Source: Gordionus sp. m RMFG-2023 (taxonomy: Eukaryota > Nematomorpha > Gordioida > Chordodea > Parachordodidae). Taken from it: a stretch of DNA of 64,000 bases. How positions within the stretch are numbered: position 1 is the first letter of the stretch; each line of letters opens with the position of its first letter. Made by a program: the position numbers and the translations under genes. The DNA lies in assembly GCF_954871325.1 (NCBI RefSeq), contig NC_088776.1, forward strand, positions 38,302,508 through 38,366,507. Reading direction: 5' to 3'. The notes beneath the pieces are model-generated. The model was not told where the DNA came from. It did no database searches and saw nothing but the letters and a program-made list of their open reading frames with translations. Shown one piece after another: positions 12,045-23,693 of this stretch.

Positions 12045-12208
12045 ATTTACATTCAACCAGCAGCGGTGCTAGCAGTGGTAGCAGCGGAAATCGTAAACAG
12101 GAAGCAAAAAAGTTGGCATCTTATTTGCTCAAAAAAGGATTGATAAAGCACTCACTCAGCAAAAATTCTTTCTCGGAACAATGCTATTACGTTATAAACA
12201 TTAAATGA
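12045..12208 (+). CDS. DVL: Dishevelled exon: C-terminal half of the DEP domain
   Basis: After an acceptor at GGAAATATAG the frame reads DLHSTSSGASSGSSGN, then KQEAKKLASYLLKKGLIKHS and [11 protein letters not shown]. This aligns with the Dishevelled DEP C-half ([33 protein letters not shown]). Phase 1 fits exon 9118-9573, giving a GAT codon across the junction. A Ser/Gly-rich insertion of about 14 residues lies between the two halves, where most Dishevelled proteins have a short loop. The frame ends in TGA at 12206, only four codons after CYYV. Either the protein stops here or the exon is spliced at TAC|GTTATA; no later exon was recognised. The exact end is uncertain. Confidence 0.75.
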
Positions 12209-13045
12209 TTATCAAAGATTTCTTTTATCGATTCCAAATTTGTTTGTAAAAGTTTGTTATTGATATGGATATTATCTTTTTTCAAGGATGCATAATATTT
12301 TATTTATTTGTTATTCATTTTGGAAATTGTCTGTCACTGAGACATTTAGGAAAATAATTTTTAGATTTTTTTAAAAAAATACGCCGAATTATTAACTGAG
12401 GCCAATGATTTAAATAATAAATTTCAATGATAATTGAGATTTAAAATAATTATATTGGTTTTAATTTTTGTTATTTTATATAGTATATTTAAAATTATAG
12501 GAATTTTTAAATCTCAATTACAAGTTATATATCAAAATATTTGTAAATATTCTAATTAAACACATATTAATTATGCATTTTATAATTATATATAATTAAT
12601 TTATATCTAAATAAATATTTTTTAAAAAAACCGTTTTTGATAAAAATATATTTCTTATGTGCTTAGCAAATATAATTTTTTTAATGTATCATTATTGTGA
12701 ATTTAAATAAAAATAATTTGTCTATTGCCGAATTTAACATAAAAAATTTGGATAAATTTATGAATTGCGAGTAATGTTAAATTGTTCAGCCGAATCTCGA
12801 CTTCCTTTAATTGGATCCGGTTTTAAGTCGATAAAATGATTCCGATGCAATAAACTTAATGAGCCGTCCCATTGGATGGGCTAGTGAGATGGGTTGATGG
12901 GCTGGCTCGATTATTTGATGTATAAAAATTTTACAACTAATATGTGATTGAAAAGTATTTAATATCAGAAAGAATTCTTAAGTCTGAACAATTAAATAAT
13001 ATATTTTATATAGATTTGTATATGTGATAACTCATATTCTTGATC
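12209..13045. other. AT-rich DNA downstream of the DEP exon
   Basis: No exon continuing Dishevelled was recognised. AATAAA-like signals occur (for example near 12415) but are expected by chance in such DNA. A GGCTAGTGAGATGGGTTGATGG block near 12880-12910 may be the end of another MITE. Confidence 0.35.
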
Positions 13046-13424
13046 TATAGGCGTAGCCAGGATTTTCCTAAGGGGGGGGGGGGAATTAAAAAATTACTGG
13101 GGGCTTCTCCCCCAGACCTTATTTTGGGCAAATATTTTTACAAGATAGGAGGTTAATTTTAATTAAAAAAATAAGCCTGGAACAAATATGAAATATATTT
13201 TTATTAGTTTATATAAAATATAATAAATTAGTTGTTTTTATATATTATAAATATTAAACTTTATTCGGTAAAAAAATTAAAACATGAACATTTATATACA
13301 CTATTGAGTTAAAAATATATATTAAAAACAAAAAAATCAATATAAAAACATATAATTAAAAGAAGGGAAATTAAGAGAAAAAAAATTAAAAAATTATTTT
13401 AAAAAAAAGAAGAGGGATATCTAA

Positions 13425-13950
13425 TTAGGTGTGGTCCACGGGGCTTAATGACCCATGAATGGATATACAGTTTGAACGGCAGATTTCGATTGAAATCCTT
13501 TGGCGGAGGTAGAAACCTTCTTTCGGATCACCTGTGATTAATCGTAACCTTTGCCCTATTGTTTTGAATAATTTTAAGGCTTGGGGTCCGAATGATCCAC
13601 AGGTGTCTGAGACTACCGGAGCGAATAAAATATTATTAAGGTGGCAATATTTATTTGTTTTTGTATTCTCCGCTTTTGAGAAGGAGTTGGCAGAAAAAGA
13701 TCTGACAAAACGATCAACGCAGGTATAGTCCCAAGCGAGAGGTAAACCTTGGTTCCAAGGGACTAACGTCAAACCATCCGGTCTGGTTTGATTATCGGAG
13801 CTAAGACCGGTAGGTTCCAGTGTGGAGGGAGTATTTGTAGATCTCAGCGTTCTATTGATTATTGAATTAATGGCATAATGTCTAGGAAGTCTGCCCTTTG
13901 AGAAAAGACAGTGTAGGGGGTGTAATAATTTATTCCAAACAAGTATAAGA
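13425..13950 (-). mobile_element. LINE remnant: C-terminal end of the RT polyprotein
   Basis: The minus strand reads GRLPRHYAINSIINRTL, TLEPTGLSSD, RPDGLTLVPWNQGLPLAWDY, then FAPVVSDTCGSFGPQALKLF and GFYLRQRISIEICRSN. This matches the conserved C-terminal region (RPDGLT-x-VPW-x-G-x3-WD-T, then the TLG-x-G motif) of a LINE family common in invertebrates. Only this 5'-truncated end is present, as expected from incomplete reverse transcription. The same family appears at 8136, 22604, 25600, 57720 and 62775. Confidence 0.75.
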
Positions 13951-15314
13951 AATTTATTTATAAAAATTAAGTAGACATATAGTTGATATTCCTCTATTAT
14001 ATAGAATAAGTTACAAAATACTAGGTAAAATTTCACTTTTACAGACATATTTGACAGTTAGAGAAATATTACAGTTATTAATTTAACAAATTTATTAATC
14101 AATGCTCTTGATCAGGGTTTCGAACCGAACCGAACCGCCAAACCGGAATGAACCGTTATAATTTTCTGAACCGTAACCGAACCGTTATAAAGAAACTATA
14201 AAAAGAGCGAACCGAACCTTTATAAATATTTTAAACCGGTTCAAAACGGTTTTTAAAAATAAATAAATTTAAACATTATTAACCTAAATTTGAAATTTGA
14301 ATTTTCCTTGGGGAAATTTTTAAACTCTTTATTTCTTTTCAAATTGAATTTTTTTTACATGTCAATTAATACCACCATGTTTATTGTTTTTACTTTTCAC
14401 TTTAATAAATACTCAATTTAAAAGAGATTATACGAATTACCAGTTAATTAGATAAGAATCTTAAAATCAAACAAGACTATTCTTTAAATTAACAAGTTTA
14501 TTCTTATATATATATATATATGTATATTAGTTATTAATTAGCTTATTAATACTTGCTAATAATTTGGGAAAAATCATAATTCTAACTAACATCTAAAGAA
14601 AATCAGGTACTGATTACTTTTAATAAAATACTGTTTTATATTAATTTCTTATTAATTAATATTTTCATAATGAATAATTTATAATGACTTAAATGAATAT
14701 TAGAATTCTGAAATTAAAAAAAAACATATGATTGTTAATTAATATTCCTATATTTTATGGTTAATTTATTTATTTATTTCCATTTACACTTTAGTGGATA
14801 ATTTCTTGAAATAATAACTACTTACTGATTAACCTTCTAAATCTTATAGTACCAAATAAAATTTAAACACATGAAATTCAATTGGATAATTATAAAATGA
14901 TAAAGTATCCATTAAAGTTTTAATTTAATTAACTTTAATTTTTTAATAAAAGACAGTTGTTTTTGGAATTATAAACAGCTTTTCTATTTCTTTTCTTCTT
15001 ATTTTATATCTTATCTTTTTGCTTCTTTCTTTTCTCTATTAAATCAAATTATTTATTAAAATGGTATTAGTAAGCTCCATTCACTTATTTAGTTTCACCT
15101 GTGTACAAATTTGTTTTGTTAGTATTTTTGAGGAAAAAATCGGCATAATTATATGAAGGGTAGGCCTGCATATAATTCACATTTTTGGGGGAGATCTTGT
15201 CAGATAAGATAAATAAAAAATTATACTGATTCTATTAAGAAATTTATTTATTCTATTTTTATAATAAAAGATTCTGATCTATTCATCATCATATAGCATA
15301 TTAGTATCTATTAA

Positions 15315-15485
15315 ATGGTTCGGGAAAAGTCAAATCCTGTGCGATCATATTTTAAATTAGATATTGTAAAAAATCAATCTACTTGTAAACTAGAAAACTG
15401 TGGTAAAGTTTTAACCGGGGACCATGCAGCAAATCTTAAACGACATATAGAAAGATTCCACGATAAGGAATTCAAATTATTATAA
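15315..15485 (+). CDS. BED zinc-finger part of the hAT transposase
   Basis: The frame opens with ATG and encodes about 56 residues: VREKSNPVRSYFKLD, then CKLENCGKV and the histidine part NLKRHIERFHDK. This is a C-x4-C ... H-x4-H BED finger, the DNA-binding module at the N-terminus of many hAT transposases. It ends at a TAA (15483-15485) at the start of a run of A residues. The catalytic frame follows at once in another frame, so the two are probably one protein separated by a one- or two-base change in the A-run or by a short intron. Confidence 0.8.
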   Translation: MVREKSNPVRSYFKLDIVKNQSTCKLENCGKVLTGDHAANLKRHIERFHDKEFKLL

Positions 15486-17248
15486 AAAAAAAAGATAATT
15501 TGACTATTAAAAAAACAATAACAAAAAATGCAAATAATCATAATACAATTCAAAATGCTTTTACCAAAACTAATACAATACAAATTAATATTAATAAAGA
15601 CACTTTAATCCGCTCCTGCACTGAGTTAATCACAGTTCATGGGAGACCAATAAAATCAATTGATGACAAAGCATTTAGAAATATTATAGATCCGATAATT
15701 GTAGGATTGGGTGGTAATTTAACCATCAATTCTGAAAATATACGCAATAATATTAAAAAAATGGCATTTGATTTTTCGCAAAATTTAAAAAAAGAAATAT
15801 ACCAAAAACTTATATCGTTAAAATTAGATATTGCAATTCGATATGATAGGTCCATACTGGGGATCAATATTCAATTTATAGATAATGGAGAAATAAAATT
15901 AAGAACGTTATGCATGAAAGAGATTAAAGAAAGACATACATCAGAATATCTAAAAAAAATTATTCTAGATGTTCTAAACGAACATGAAATAAGAATTGAT
16001 CAAATTTATACGATAACCACAGACAATGCAGCTAACATGATTAAATTAATTAAGCTGTTAATACATCATGATGAAGAAGATGATGAAGATGATATCCTTA
16101 ATGATAATTTAGATAATGATAATTTAAATAACAATGATGATATAATTGTTAATGAAAATGAAGAACCTTTTTTTAATATTGAAAATATTAATCTTGTACC
16201 TCATACGAGATCCATGTTAATGGGCATTAGATGTGCCTCCCACACATTTCAATTAGCAATGAATGATTGCATAAAAAATTCAAATGAAATTGTTATTATT
16301 AATAAAGCAAGAAACATTTGCAAAAAAATAAGAAATCAGACTACAATGTCTATTTTGTCCAAATTAAATTTAAAAAAGCCACTAATAGATTGTTGCACAA
16401 GATGGAATTCAATCTATTTAATGTTGGAAAGATTATTAGAGTTAAAAAACTTTTGCCAAGAAATATCGGCCCAAAGTAATGATCGTGAAAAATGTTTGTC
16501 AGAGAATGAATGGAAAATAATTAGTGATATATTAAAAGCTTTATATCCATCTTATATTTTGACAAAATATATACAAAGTGAACAAATGACCATGGGCGAT
16601 TTTTATGCAGCATGGATCAAATGTATCATGCAAACTAGCAAAATAGACACTTCATTTGCCAAACTTTTAGTTTGTACAATCAAAGCACGAGAGATTAATT
16701 TGAAAAATGAAGTTTTTTGCTCAGCTATATATCTCGACCCAAGATATAATGTATTTTTATCATTTGAAGAAAAAGATATCGCCAAAAAACATCTTTATAA
16801 AACTTGGAACTTAATCCAAAATTTAAATAATCAGAATATTGAAAATCTAGATACTATTCCTACGTGTTCACATTCGAAAGATAACTTAGATGATGATTTT
16901 GAAGATTTATTAATGTCTCATGAAAGCCTTAATAAGAATAGTTCTCAAGGCATAGAAAATTATAATAAATGTGTAGAAATAGAGTATATAATTCGGTCAT
17001 TTGATAATATAGAGAGATTAGAAAAAGATGCAAATCTTTTGAATTATTGGGGAAATGTAAAGAATAGTATGCCAGAACTTTATAAGTTAGCTATGGTTGT
17101 GCTAGCAGTTCCAGCTACGCAGGTATCCGTAGAAAGAGCATTTTTTAGCCTTAAGTTCATACTCTCTGCGCAAAGAACTAAATTAAATCCTGAAATATTA
17201 GAAAATATTTTAGTTATCCGTTCCAATTCTCTTTTTAAAAATAAATAA
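15467..17248 (+). CDS. hAT transposase, catalytic and dimerisation part
   Basis: The frame is open from just after a stop at 15464 to TAA at 17246, about 590 codons, with no ATG near its start, so translation probably begins in the BED finger frame upstream. Recognisable parts: TTDNAANMIKLI (catalytic Asp), an Asp/Asn-rich acidic insert (about residues 190-225), MGIRCASHTFQLAMND (C-x2-H), RWNSIYLMLERLLEL, AIYLDPRYNV, and the C-terminal dimerisation domain from NYWGNVKNSMPELYKLAMVV to VPATQVSVERAFF (catalytic Glu) and SAQRTKLNPEILE. All the usual blocks are present, so the protein may be functional apart from the frame change at the BED junction. Confidence 0.88.
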   Translation, partial: GIQIIIKKKDNLTIKKTITKNANNHNTIQNAFTKTNTIQININKDTLIRSCTELITVHGRPIKSIDDKAFRNIIDPIIVGLGGNLTINSENIRNNIKKMAFDFSQNLKKEIYQKLISLKLDIAIRYDRSILGINIQFIDNGEIKLRTLCMKEIKERHTSEYLKKIILDVLNEHEIRIDQIYTITTDNAANMIKLIKLLIHHDEEDDEDDILNDNLDNDNLNNNDDIIVNENEEPFFNIENINLVPHTRSMLMGIRCASHTFQLAMNDCIKNSNEIVIINKARNICKKIRNQTTMSILSKLNLKKPLIDCCTRWNSIYLMLERLLELKNFCQEISAQSNDREKCLSENEWKIISDILKALYPSYILTKYIQSEQMTMGDFYAAWIKCIMQTSKIDTSFAKLLVCTIKAREINLKNEVFCSAIYLDPRYNVFLSFEEKDIAKKHLYKTWNLIQNLNNQNIENLDTIPTCSHSKDNLDDDFEDLLMSHESLNKNSSQGIENYNKCVEIEYIIRSFDNIERLEKDANLLNYWGNVKNSMPELYKLAMVVLAVPATQVSVERAFFSLKFILSAQRTKLNPEILENILVIRSNSLFKNK

Positions 17249-18349
17249 TATAAATTTCATTATATTTATGTGTTATTTTATTCCTCATTGTATCTGCGCA
17301 TGTTTGTGTTTATCTTATTTATGAAATAAAAAGAATTGATTTGTCTAATTTATATTTACTAAGTTTAATAAAAATATCTATTAGATTATCATTCATGGTT
17401 TTAAATAAGAAATTATAAAAAGATTTTTCTCTAAAATTAATATATACATGGTTAATGATTAATTTTTTTAAAATTAAATTTATAAAAACCGGAACAAACC
17501 GAAAAGAACCGTTATAAATTATAAACCGAACCGAACCTATATGATTTTTTTTTAAAAAACCGAAATGGAACAAAACCTTTATAAAATTTTAAACTAAAAA
17601 CCGGAACGAACCGTTCGAAACCCTGCTCTTGATTATCAACAATTTGCATTCAATTATTTAACGCCATCTATTTGTTTTAAATAAAAAAGGATATTAAAAA
17701 TTAATCTTCATATTATTCATCCCACAATGTCTTTAAAAGATATTTTCTGATGTCCTCATCAATATTTTATAGTTTTCTGTAAAATATATAATTCGCTAAA
17801 TTGGTAAAAATTACGTGATTGTCATATGATAATTGAAATTAGACATACTGTAAATCTACAGCATATAATATTCCAATGTTTGTATTGTGCTTTAATTTTT
17901 TTATTTAATTTATGATTTAATTTTATCAATAGTTTTATAATTATATTTTACTTTTATTAAGATAAATATATTAAAATTACTCACTTTATAAAAATATTTA
18001 TGGATCTATTATTAATAATTATAATACATTTCACTTTTGTCTTAAGACTTATCTTTGGCTTATATTCCATTTCTTAAAAAAATATTTTTGGTTTACTTTT
18101 TATATATAAATGCTTTTTTCCAAAAATGTATAAATTATGATGAATAGTTTTATAAAAAAATATCAACTTTTACATTCTTTCTTTCAAATTATTGTTTAAG
18201 ATATATGCATACATTTTTTGGGGGTCAGGGAGTAGGGGGAGAACTAAGGTGGATATTTTTTATAAGCCTAAAATGATATTCACAAAAAGTAATAAATTTC
18301 TGGGGGAAGGGGGGATTTCCCCTTGCAACCCCTTCTGGCTACGCTTATG

Positions 18350-18908
18350 TCTTGATCAAACATATGATAGATATATTCCTCAATTTTATATTTCTTGGTT
18401 TGACAGATTTCTTATTTTTAAAAATATGAATTTTAATATCAATTATTAACGAATTCATTCCACTCTATCTCCATCATATTTAAGCATCCACTAGACATTT
18501 TAATTTTCCCTCTTAAATTTTAATCAAGATAATATTTACTTACACAAAATCTGATTCACAAGTATTTTTATATTGAATTAGATAAAATAAATAATTTTTA
18601 GATTTATCAATGTGTATAACTAATGAAGTTGAAAATGTAGATCTAGAGGAAATCACAGTTGTTGAAGCGGCTTGGAGAAAACGACATAGTTTCCGACGAA
18701 ATCAATGGAGAGCTGAAATTAGAGGATATCTATAATATTTTGATGTGCACAATAAACGAACCACCATAATCTACCAAAGCATTCAGGGTCTACATAGTGG
18801 AAATAAAATTAGAGGCGATACGTCATTTATCCCTACCCCCCCCCCTCCAATTTTTTTTTATTCGCTACACCCCTCAAAGATATATGAAGGCAAATAGCTG
18901 CAATATTT
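18350..18908. other. Stretch without recognised gene
   Basis: Mostly AT-rich. A short frame at 18610-18734 (LEEITVVEAAWRKRHSFRRN) is more GC-balanced than its surroundings and could be an exon or a LINE scrap. I recognise no domain in it. A C-run at 18834-18847 resembles the ends of the G-run MITEs. Confidence 0.3.
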
Positions 18909-19212
18909 TAGAGGTCTGCATGGCAAAATTTTTAGACCCGGCTCTTTTGGGATTTAGGTTTTGACCGACCCGTCCAAATGTATACCCGGCCCGGTTCCAA
19001 TTTTTTTTACTAAGGTTACCCTGCCCGATTTTTTAAAATCTAGAAATATATCCTATGGAAAAAACCAATAATGATAAGGATTTCGGTTTTATGATTTTCT
19101 TATTAAACACAAAATTTAGGGGGGGGGGATCATATTTATGTATTAATGATCATAAATAAAATATATTAGGTTGGAAATGTTTTTCACCTATTAAGCTCGC
19201 CTGGCATCTCTA
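18909..19212. mobile_element. MITE of the CAGAGACC group
   Basis: Left end TAGAGGTCTGCATGGC and right end GCCTGGCATCTCTA are inverted, with CCCGGCCCGG blocks inside. The flanking 8-mers (CAATATTT and TTTTTTTG) differ, so the TSD is not preserved. A G-run lies near 19120-19128. Confidence 0.5.
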
Positions 19213-19449
19213 TTTTTTTGTGGACAGCCCCGTATATTTATTTTAGATGTATTGACCAGGCATGCAAATCTCTACTACTCTATGTAGACACTGAAAGCAT
19301 CAACGCTGTTCTAGCTATAATCGAAACAACGGCAGAAGCTGAAAATGTTAAAAATTATAAAGGATATCGAAAAATTGGGGAGATATATGGTTCCCTAATA
19401 AAATTCCTTGAAATTATTATAATCAGTTTATCAAATTAATGGATAAGAA

Positions 19450-20650
19450 ATTTACTCTGAGAAGCATTCTGAAGTGGAAGAAGTTTGGAGATGTCCTATT
19501 TTTATTTACAATTTTACGGGTGGTAAGTTCTTTCATCTCTCCATTTTATGTGCATACAACCGTCTGATTCGATTTATATTTTGTGAATTGGCTTTCACTT
19601 TATGGACTCACTTCTGCCTCTCTTCCATTTACCCATCAATTCTAAGATCTTAAAATCATCTTAGTCTGTCTTCAAGTTTTTATGGGTACTACCTTTATAC
19701 TTCCAAGTACATATATATTTCGAATCTTTTCTTTTTGGTTATCCCACCTTTTATTTTCCGCATTATCTGTAAACTTATCTGTTCTTGGCCATGTTTACGA
19801 ACTATAGAGCATAGTTGGCTAGCCTATGAAACAGTATATCTTCCCCTTTCATTTGTGGAATTCTTTTGTAAAGGAGAATTCCTGATAAATTTCTCCATCT
19901 CAACCCTTGATTCATTTTATTTCTTTTTTCAATTGTCCAATTTTTTTGCAAAGTGGAACGCTTATTTGTAGCTTTCAAATGCTTGTTAATTTATGTTTCA
20001 TATCCAACTATTACCTTATATTCTGTTTTTCCTCTTCAACTAGTTAATTTTCCTTTTATTTCATCATTTGTTTCTGCAAGTATTACTATCATCTATAAAT
20101 ATCATATTCCATAGGGTTTGCTCTCGAATTAATCTGTGATAGAACATATATTGCTGTTGCAAACACGAGTGGATAAGAGCTGGCCCTTGATGAATTTTTT
20201 CGGCTATTAGAAATAAACTGATGTGCCATTTGTGCTTTGGATCATTGTGGTATGTTTATTGTGCTAGTCCTATATGATTCTAATAAACCTTTCATATATT
20301 TGGCTAGTAAAGCCCAAAAATAAGTTTTCCTGAAAATCTGTTTTCTTTAAATAGATGGCTTTACGAAACTTTATTTCTTTTCGTGTATTTTTTACTCATT
20401 GTCTAATTGCGTCAGGCGTTGATCTTCCAGGCATGAAACCGCACTGAGTCTCTCCTATTTTGACTATGTCTCTTAACCTTTTTTCTGTTATTCATTCGTA
20501 GAGTTAAGACGGTGTAATCTTATTTTATTTCTTTAAATATTATAATTACTTGGGTCACCTTTATTTTTGAAAATAGGAACTAACTGAATAACATTGCCTC
20601 GAATTGAGGAATTTCTTTGCTTTCTAGTATTTTGTAAGGAGTTTATAAGA
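19450..20650 (-). mobile_element. RTE/BovB-like LINE remnant
   Basis: On the minus strand, around 20420-20450, the sequence reads CGFMPGRSTPDAI. This is the G-F-x-PGRST-DAI motif of RTE-type reverse transcriptases. Further along are scraps that fit the same domain order (KGQLLSTRVC near the GV-QGS-LSP block, then a KTEYKV-like stretch and a YLGS-type block). Many stops interrupt it. This is a second LINE clade, distinct from the RPDGLT family. Confidence 0.55.
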
Positions 20651-20910
20651 AAGTGTATTCTTTTTCACTTTCTATTAGTGTTGTTAATTAGTCGAGTTCT
20701 TTCGACTACGACTAATAGTCGTAGTCATGAAAATCGACTAAAAACGTTACTAAAAAGACTAATATATTCGACTAAAACAACTAATTTAGTCGACTAAGTT
20801 GATCTATTTATCTATTAATTTAGTCAACTAAATAAATTTTTTAAGCCTAACCAAACTTGACCACTGTATAGTCGAGGTTACTCTAGTTCTTCCGACTACT
20901 TGAGATATCA

Positions 20911-22275
20911 GAGAAGATAAACCATAGAAAAGTCACAAATCTCATATTCGTTATTTTTAAGAATTTTTTGTTTTTCTTAATTTCTTTGAATCAAATGGGC
21001 AAAAATATATATGTTAATTAAAATTTAAATTAGGATGTATCATAGAAAAGTGACAATTGTCATATTCATAATCGTTATTTTTGAAGTTTTTTGAGTTATT
21101 TTAAAGTAAATAGGTAAAAATATTTTGTAACCATGTTAAATTTAAATTTCAGTGAAGATGTACCATTGAAAAGTGATAATTGTTATAATCGTTATTTTTG
21201 AACTTCTTTAAATTAAATAGGTAAAAATATATATTGGAAACATGTTAAATTCAATGATAGTTAAATTAAAATTTCAGTGAAGATGTACCATAGAAAAGTG
21301 ACAATTGTCATAATCGTTATTTTTAATCTTTTTTTGAATTTTTTCAAAGCAAATAGGTAAAAATATATATCGAAACATGTTATATTAACGTTATAGTGAA
21401 GATGTACCTTAGAAGAGTGACAATTGTCATAATCGTTATTTGTGAACATTTTTGATTTTTTTCAAAGAAAATAGGTAAAAATATATATTGTAAAGATGTT
21501 AAAATAAAATTTCAGTGAATGTATCATAGAAAAGTGACAATTGTCATAATTGTTATCTTTTAACCTTTTTGAATTTTTTTAAAACAAATAGGTAATAATA
21601 TATATTGTAAAGATGTTAAAATAAAATTTCAGAGAAGATGTATAGAAAAGTGACAATTGTCATAATCGTTATTTGTAAACTTTTATGAATTTTTTCAAAG
21701 AAAATAGGTAAAAATATATATTGTAACCATGTTAAATTAAAATTTTAGTGAAGATACGACAGAAAAGTGACAAATGTCATAATCGTTATTTTTGAACTTT
21801 TTTGAATTTTTTCAAAGCAAATAGGTAAAAGATTTATTGTAAACATGTTAAGTTAAAATTTCAGTGAAGTTGTACCATAGAAAAGTGATAATTGTCATAA
21901 TTTTTATTTTTTAACATTTTTGAATTTTTTTAAAACTAGGTAAAAATATATATTATAAAGATGTTAAAATAAAATTACAGTTAAGATGTACCATAGAAAA
22001 GTGACAATTGTCATAATCGTTATTTTTGAACTTTTTTAATTTTTTCAAAGCAAATAGGTAAAAATATTTATTGTAAACATGTTAAGTTAAAATTTCAGTG
22101 AAGATGTACCATAGAAAAGTGACAATTGTCATAATATTATTTTTCAACTTTTTTGAATTTTTTTAAAGCAAACTGGTAAATATATATATTGTAAAAATGT
22201 TAAATTAAAATTTTAGTGAAGATACCACAGAAAAGTGACAATTGCTATAATCGTTATTTTTGAACTTTTTTGTTG
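20911..22275 (+). repeat. Satellite array, about 12 units (left arm of B)
   Basis: Units read GTGACAATTGTCATAATCG, then an A/T spacer, then AATTTCAGTGAAGATGTACC, recurring at about 117-120 bp (20930, 21049, 21170, 21297 ... 22235). They are clearly homologous to the units in element A but differ in the spacer (CAAAGCAAATAGGTAAAAATA against GAAGAAAATATGTTAAAATA), so each element has its own homogenised version. Confidence 0.88.
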
Positions 22276-22507
22276 AAACGAGCTGACTTTTAGCCTATGC
22301 CCGTTTATTTTATTAGGCGAGGAGGAGAGCACACTTTTTAATTACATAACCATTTAAATTTGAAAGTAAGATGATTGATTTGTAAATCTACTAAATAAAT
22401 TTCTTGATTTGAAAACTATTTAAATAAAAAAAGATTTTTGTTAATTGGTTAGTTCAGACCCGTGGCTTGGGTCTAAAAATTGACTAAACCAGCTCTGATA
22501 TTGATAA

Positions 22508-23693
22508 AATTAGATATACTGTAAATCTACGACATATAATATTCCACTGTTTGTATTGTGCTTTATTTTTTTTATTTAATTTATGATTTAATTTTATCAA
22601 TCATTGTTCAACCACATACATGCATCAAATGTAAAACATTAGTTGACTCCAAAGGGAGACATGGTCTAAATTGTATATATAGTCAAGGCAGGCATGCAAG
22701 GCATGCAGCAATTAATTTAGCTATTAGCCGTTCTCTTACCAGGGCCCGAATACCAAACATCCTGGAGCCTACAAATTTATCGTTAGATGATGGCCTAAGA
22801 CCTGATGGCTTAACTTCCGTGCCTTGGTCTTTAGGGAAATCCTTAATTTGGGACTTCACATGCGTATCTTCTTTCCCAAAAAATTTAAATTCTAATCCGG
22901 TTGATATAGCCGAGAAAAAAAAACAATGAAATATTCCAAATTCACAAATTATATTTTTACACCGATTGTTATCTCTTCCCTTGGACATATGCCAAGTGGA
23001 ACTTTAAAGTTTTTAAAAAATATAGGGGATAAGATAAGAGCCCTTACATCAGAAACTAAAGAATTTTATTTCTTAAAACAAAACCTACAAATCATAATTT
23101 TAAAATATAATTATTTTTGTTTTTTGGGAACTTGTAGTCCCACCACGGTTTTTATATAATATTTTTATTTTATTTTATCATGTTTTATACATCACGAATT
23201 TAATAAATAATAAAATGTAAAAAAAAAAAATAAAAAAAATAAATAGTTTTATAATATTTTTATAATATTTTTCTTTTATTAAGATAAATAAATTAAAATT
23301 ACTCACTTTATTAATATATTTGATATATTATATTATTTAGTAATTTTATGGATCTATTATTAATAATTATAATACATTTCACTTTTGTCTTAAGACTTAT
23401 CTTTGGCTTATATTCCTTTTCTTAAAATACATTTTTGGTTCACTTTTTATATATATAAATGCTTTTTTCCAAAAATGTATAAATTATAATGAATAGTTTT
23501 ATAAAAAAATATCAACTTTTACATTCTTTCTTTCGAATTATTGTTTAAGATATATGCATACATTTTTGGGGCTCAAGGAGAGTGGGAGGAGGACTAAGGG
23601 GGATATTTTTTATTAGCTTAAAATGATATTCACAAAAAGTGATAAAATTCTTAAGGGGGGATTTCCCCTTGTTCCTCCCTAGCTACGCCTATG
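22508..23693. mobile_element. Second copy of element-D-type DNA inside element B
   Basis: From ATTAGATATACTGTAAATCTAC onward the sequence follows 17840-18349 of element D, including CTTTTGTCTTAAGACTTATC, and ends TAGCTACGCCTATG at 23693. Compared with D it is interrupted by a LINE end at about 22604-23238. Its left terminus is not recognisable, so the copy is truncated on that side. Confidence 0.7.
22604..23238 (+). mobile_element. 5'-truncated LINE end with A-rich tail
   Basis: The frame reads HTCIKCKTLVDSKGRHGLNC (a C-x2-C ... H-x4-C knuckle), GRHARHAAINLAISRSL, LEPTNLSLDDGLRPDGL and SVPWSLGKSLIWDFTC. A frame change near 22915 then gives YIFTPIVISSLG and TKEFYFLKQNL. An A-rich tail follows at 23216-23238. 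Comparison with the empty site in element D (TTTTATCAATAGTTTTATAA) shows exactly where it landed. Same family as 13425-13950. Confidence 0.8.

Larger units (their letters stand above)
14113..17625 (+). mobile_element. Complete hAT transposon (family I, 3513 bp)
   Basis: It begins CAGGGTTTCGAACCGAACCG and ends CGGTTCGAAACCCTG. The duplicated target CTCTTGAT lies outside each end (14105-14112 and 17626-17633). Subterminal DNA on both sides is dense in AACCG/CGGTT motifs. Inside are a BED zinc finger (15315-15485) and a long hAT transposase frame (15467-17248). It is inserted into element D. Perfect TSDs and a nearly unbroken transposase make it the youngest large element in the window. Deletion copies lie at 9634-10423 and 52259-53486. 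Confidence 0.92.
13046..18349. mobile_element. hAT-like element D with nested insertions
   Basis: The left end TATAGGCGTAGCCAGGA (13046) and right end TCTGGCTACGCTTATG (to 18349) are inverted repeats, with G-runs or C-runs just inside. TCTTGATC occurs directly outside both ends (13038-13045 and 18350-18357), a clear 8 bp duplication. The element's own DNA (about 13060-13420 and 17640-18349) is non-coding. Its bulk comes from a LINE piece (13425-13950) and a complete hAT (14113-17625) that landed inside. The right 500 bp recurs at 22508-23693. Confidence 0.85.

Noticed and set aside
18610-18734. Possible host exon (EEITVVEAAWRKRHSFRRN)
   Set aside because: No known domain, no clear splice sites and no neighbouring exon to join. 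Noted only as an unassigned frame.
19218-19439. Possible zinc-finger exon (YFRCIDQACKSLLLYVDT)
   Set aside because: Two cysteines in a FLYWCH-like spacing are too little. No histidine pair follows, and the neighbourhood is MITE and LINE debris.
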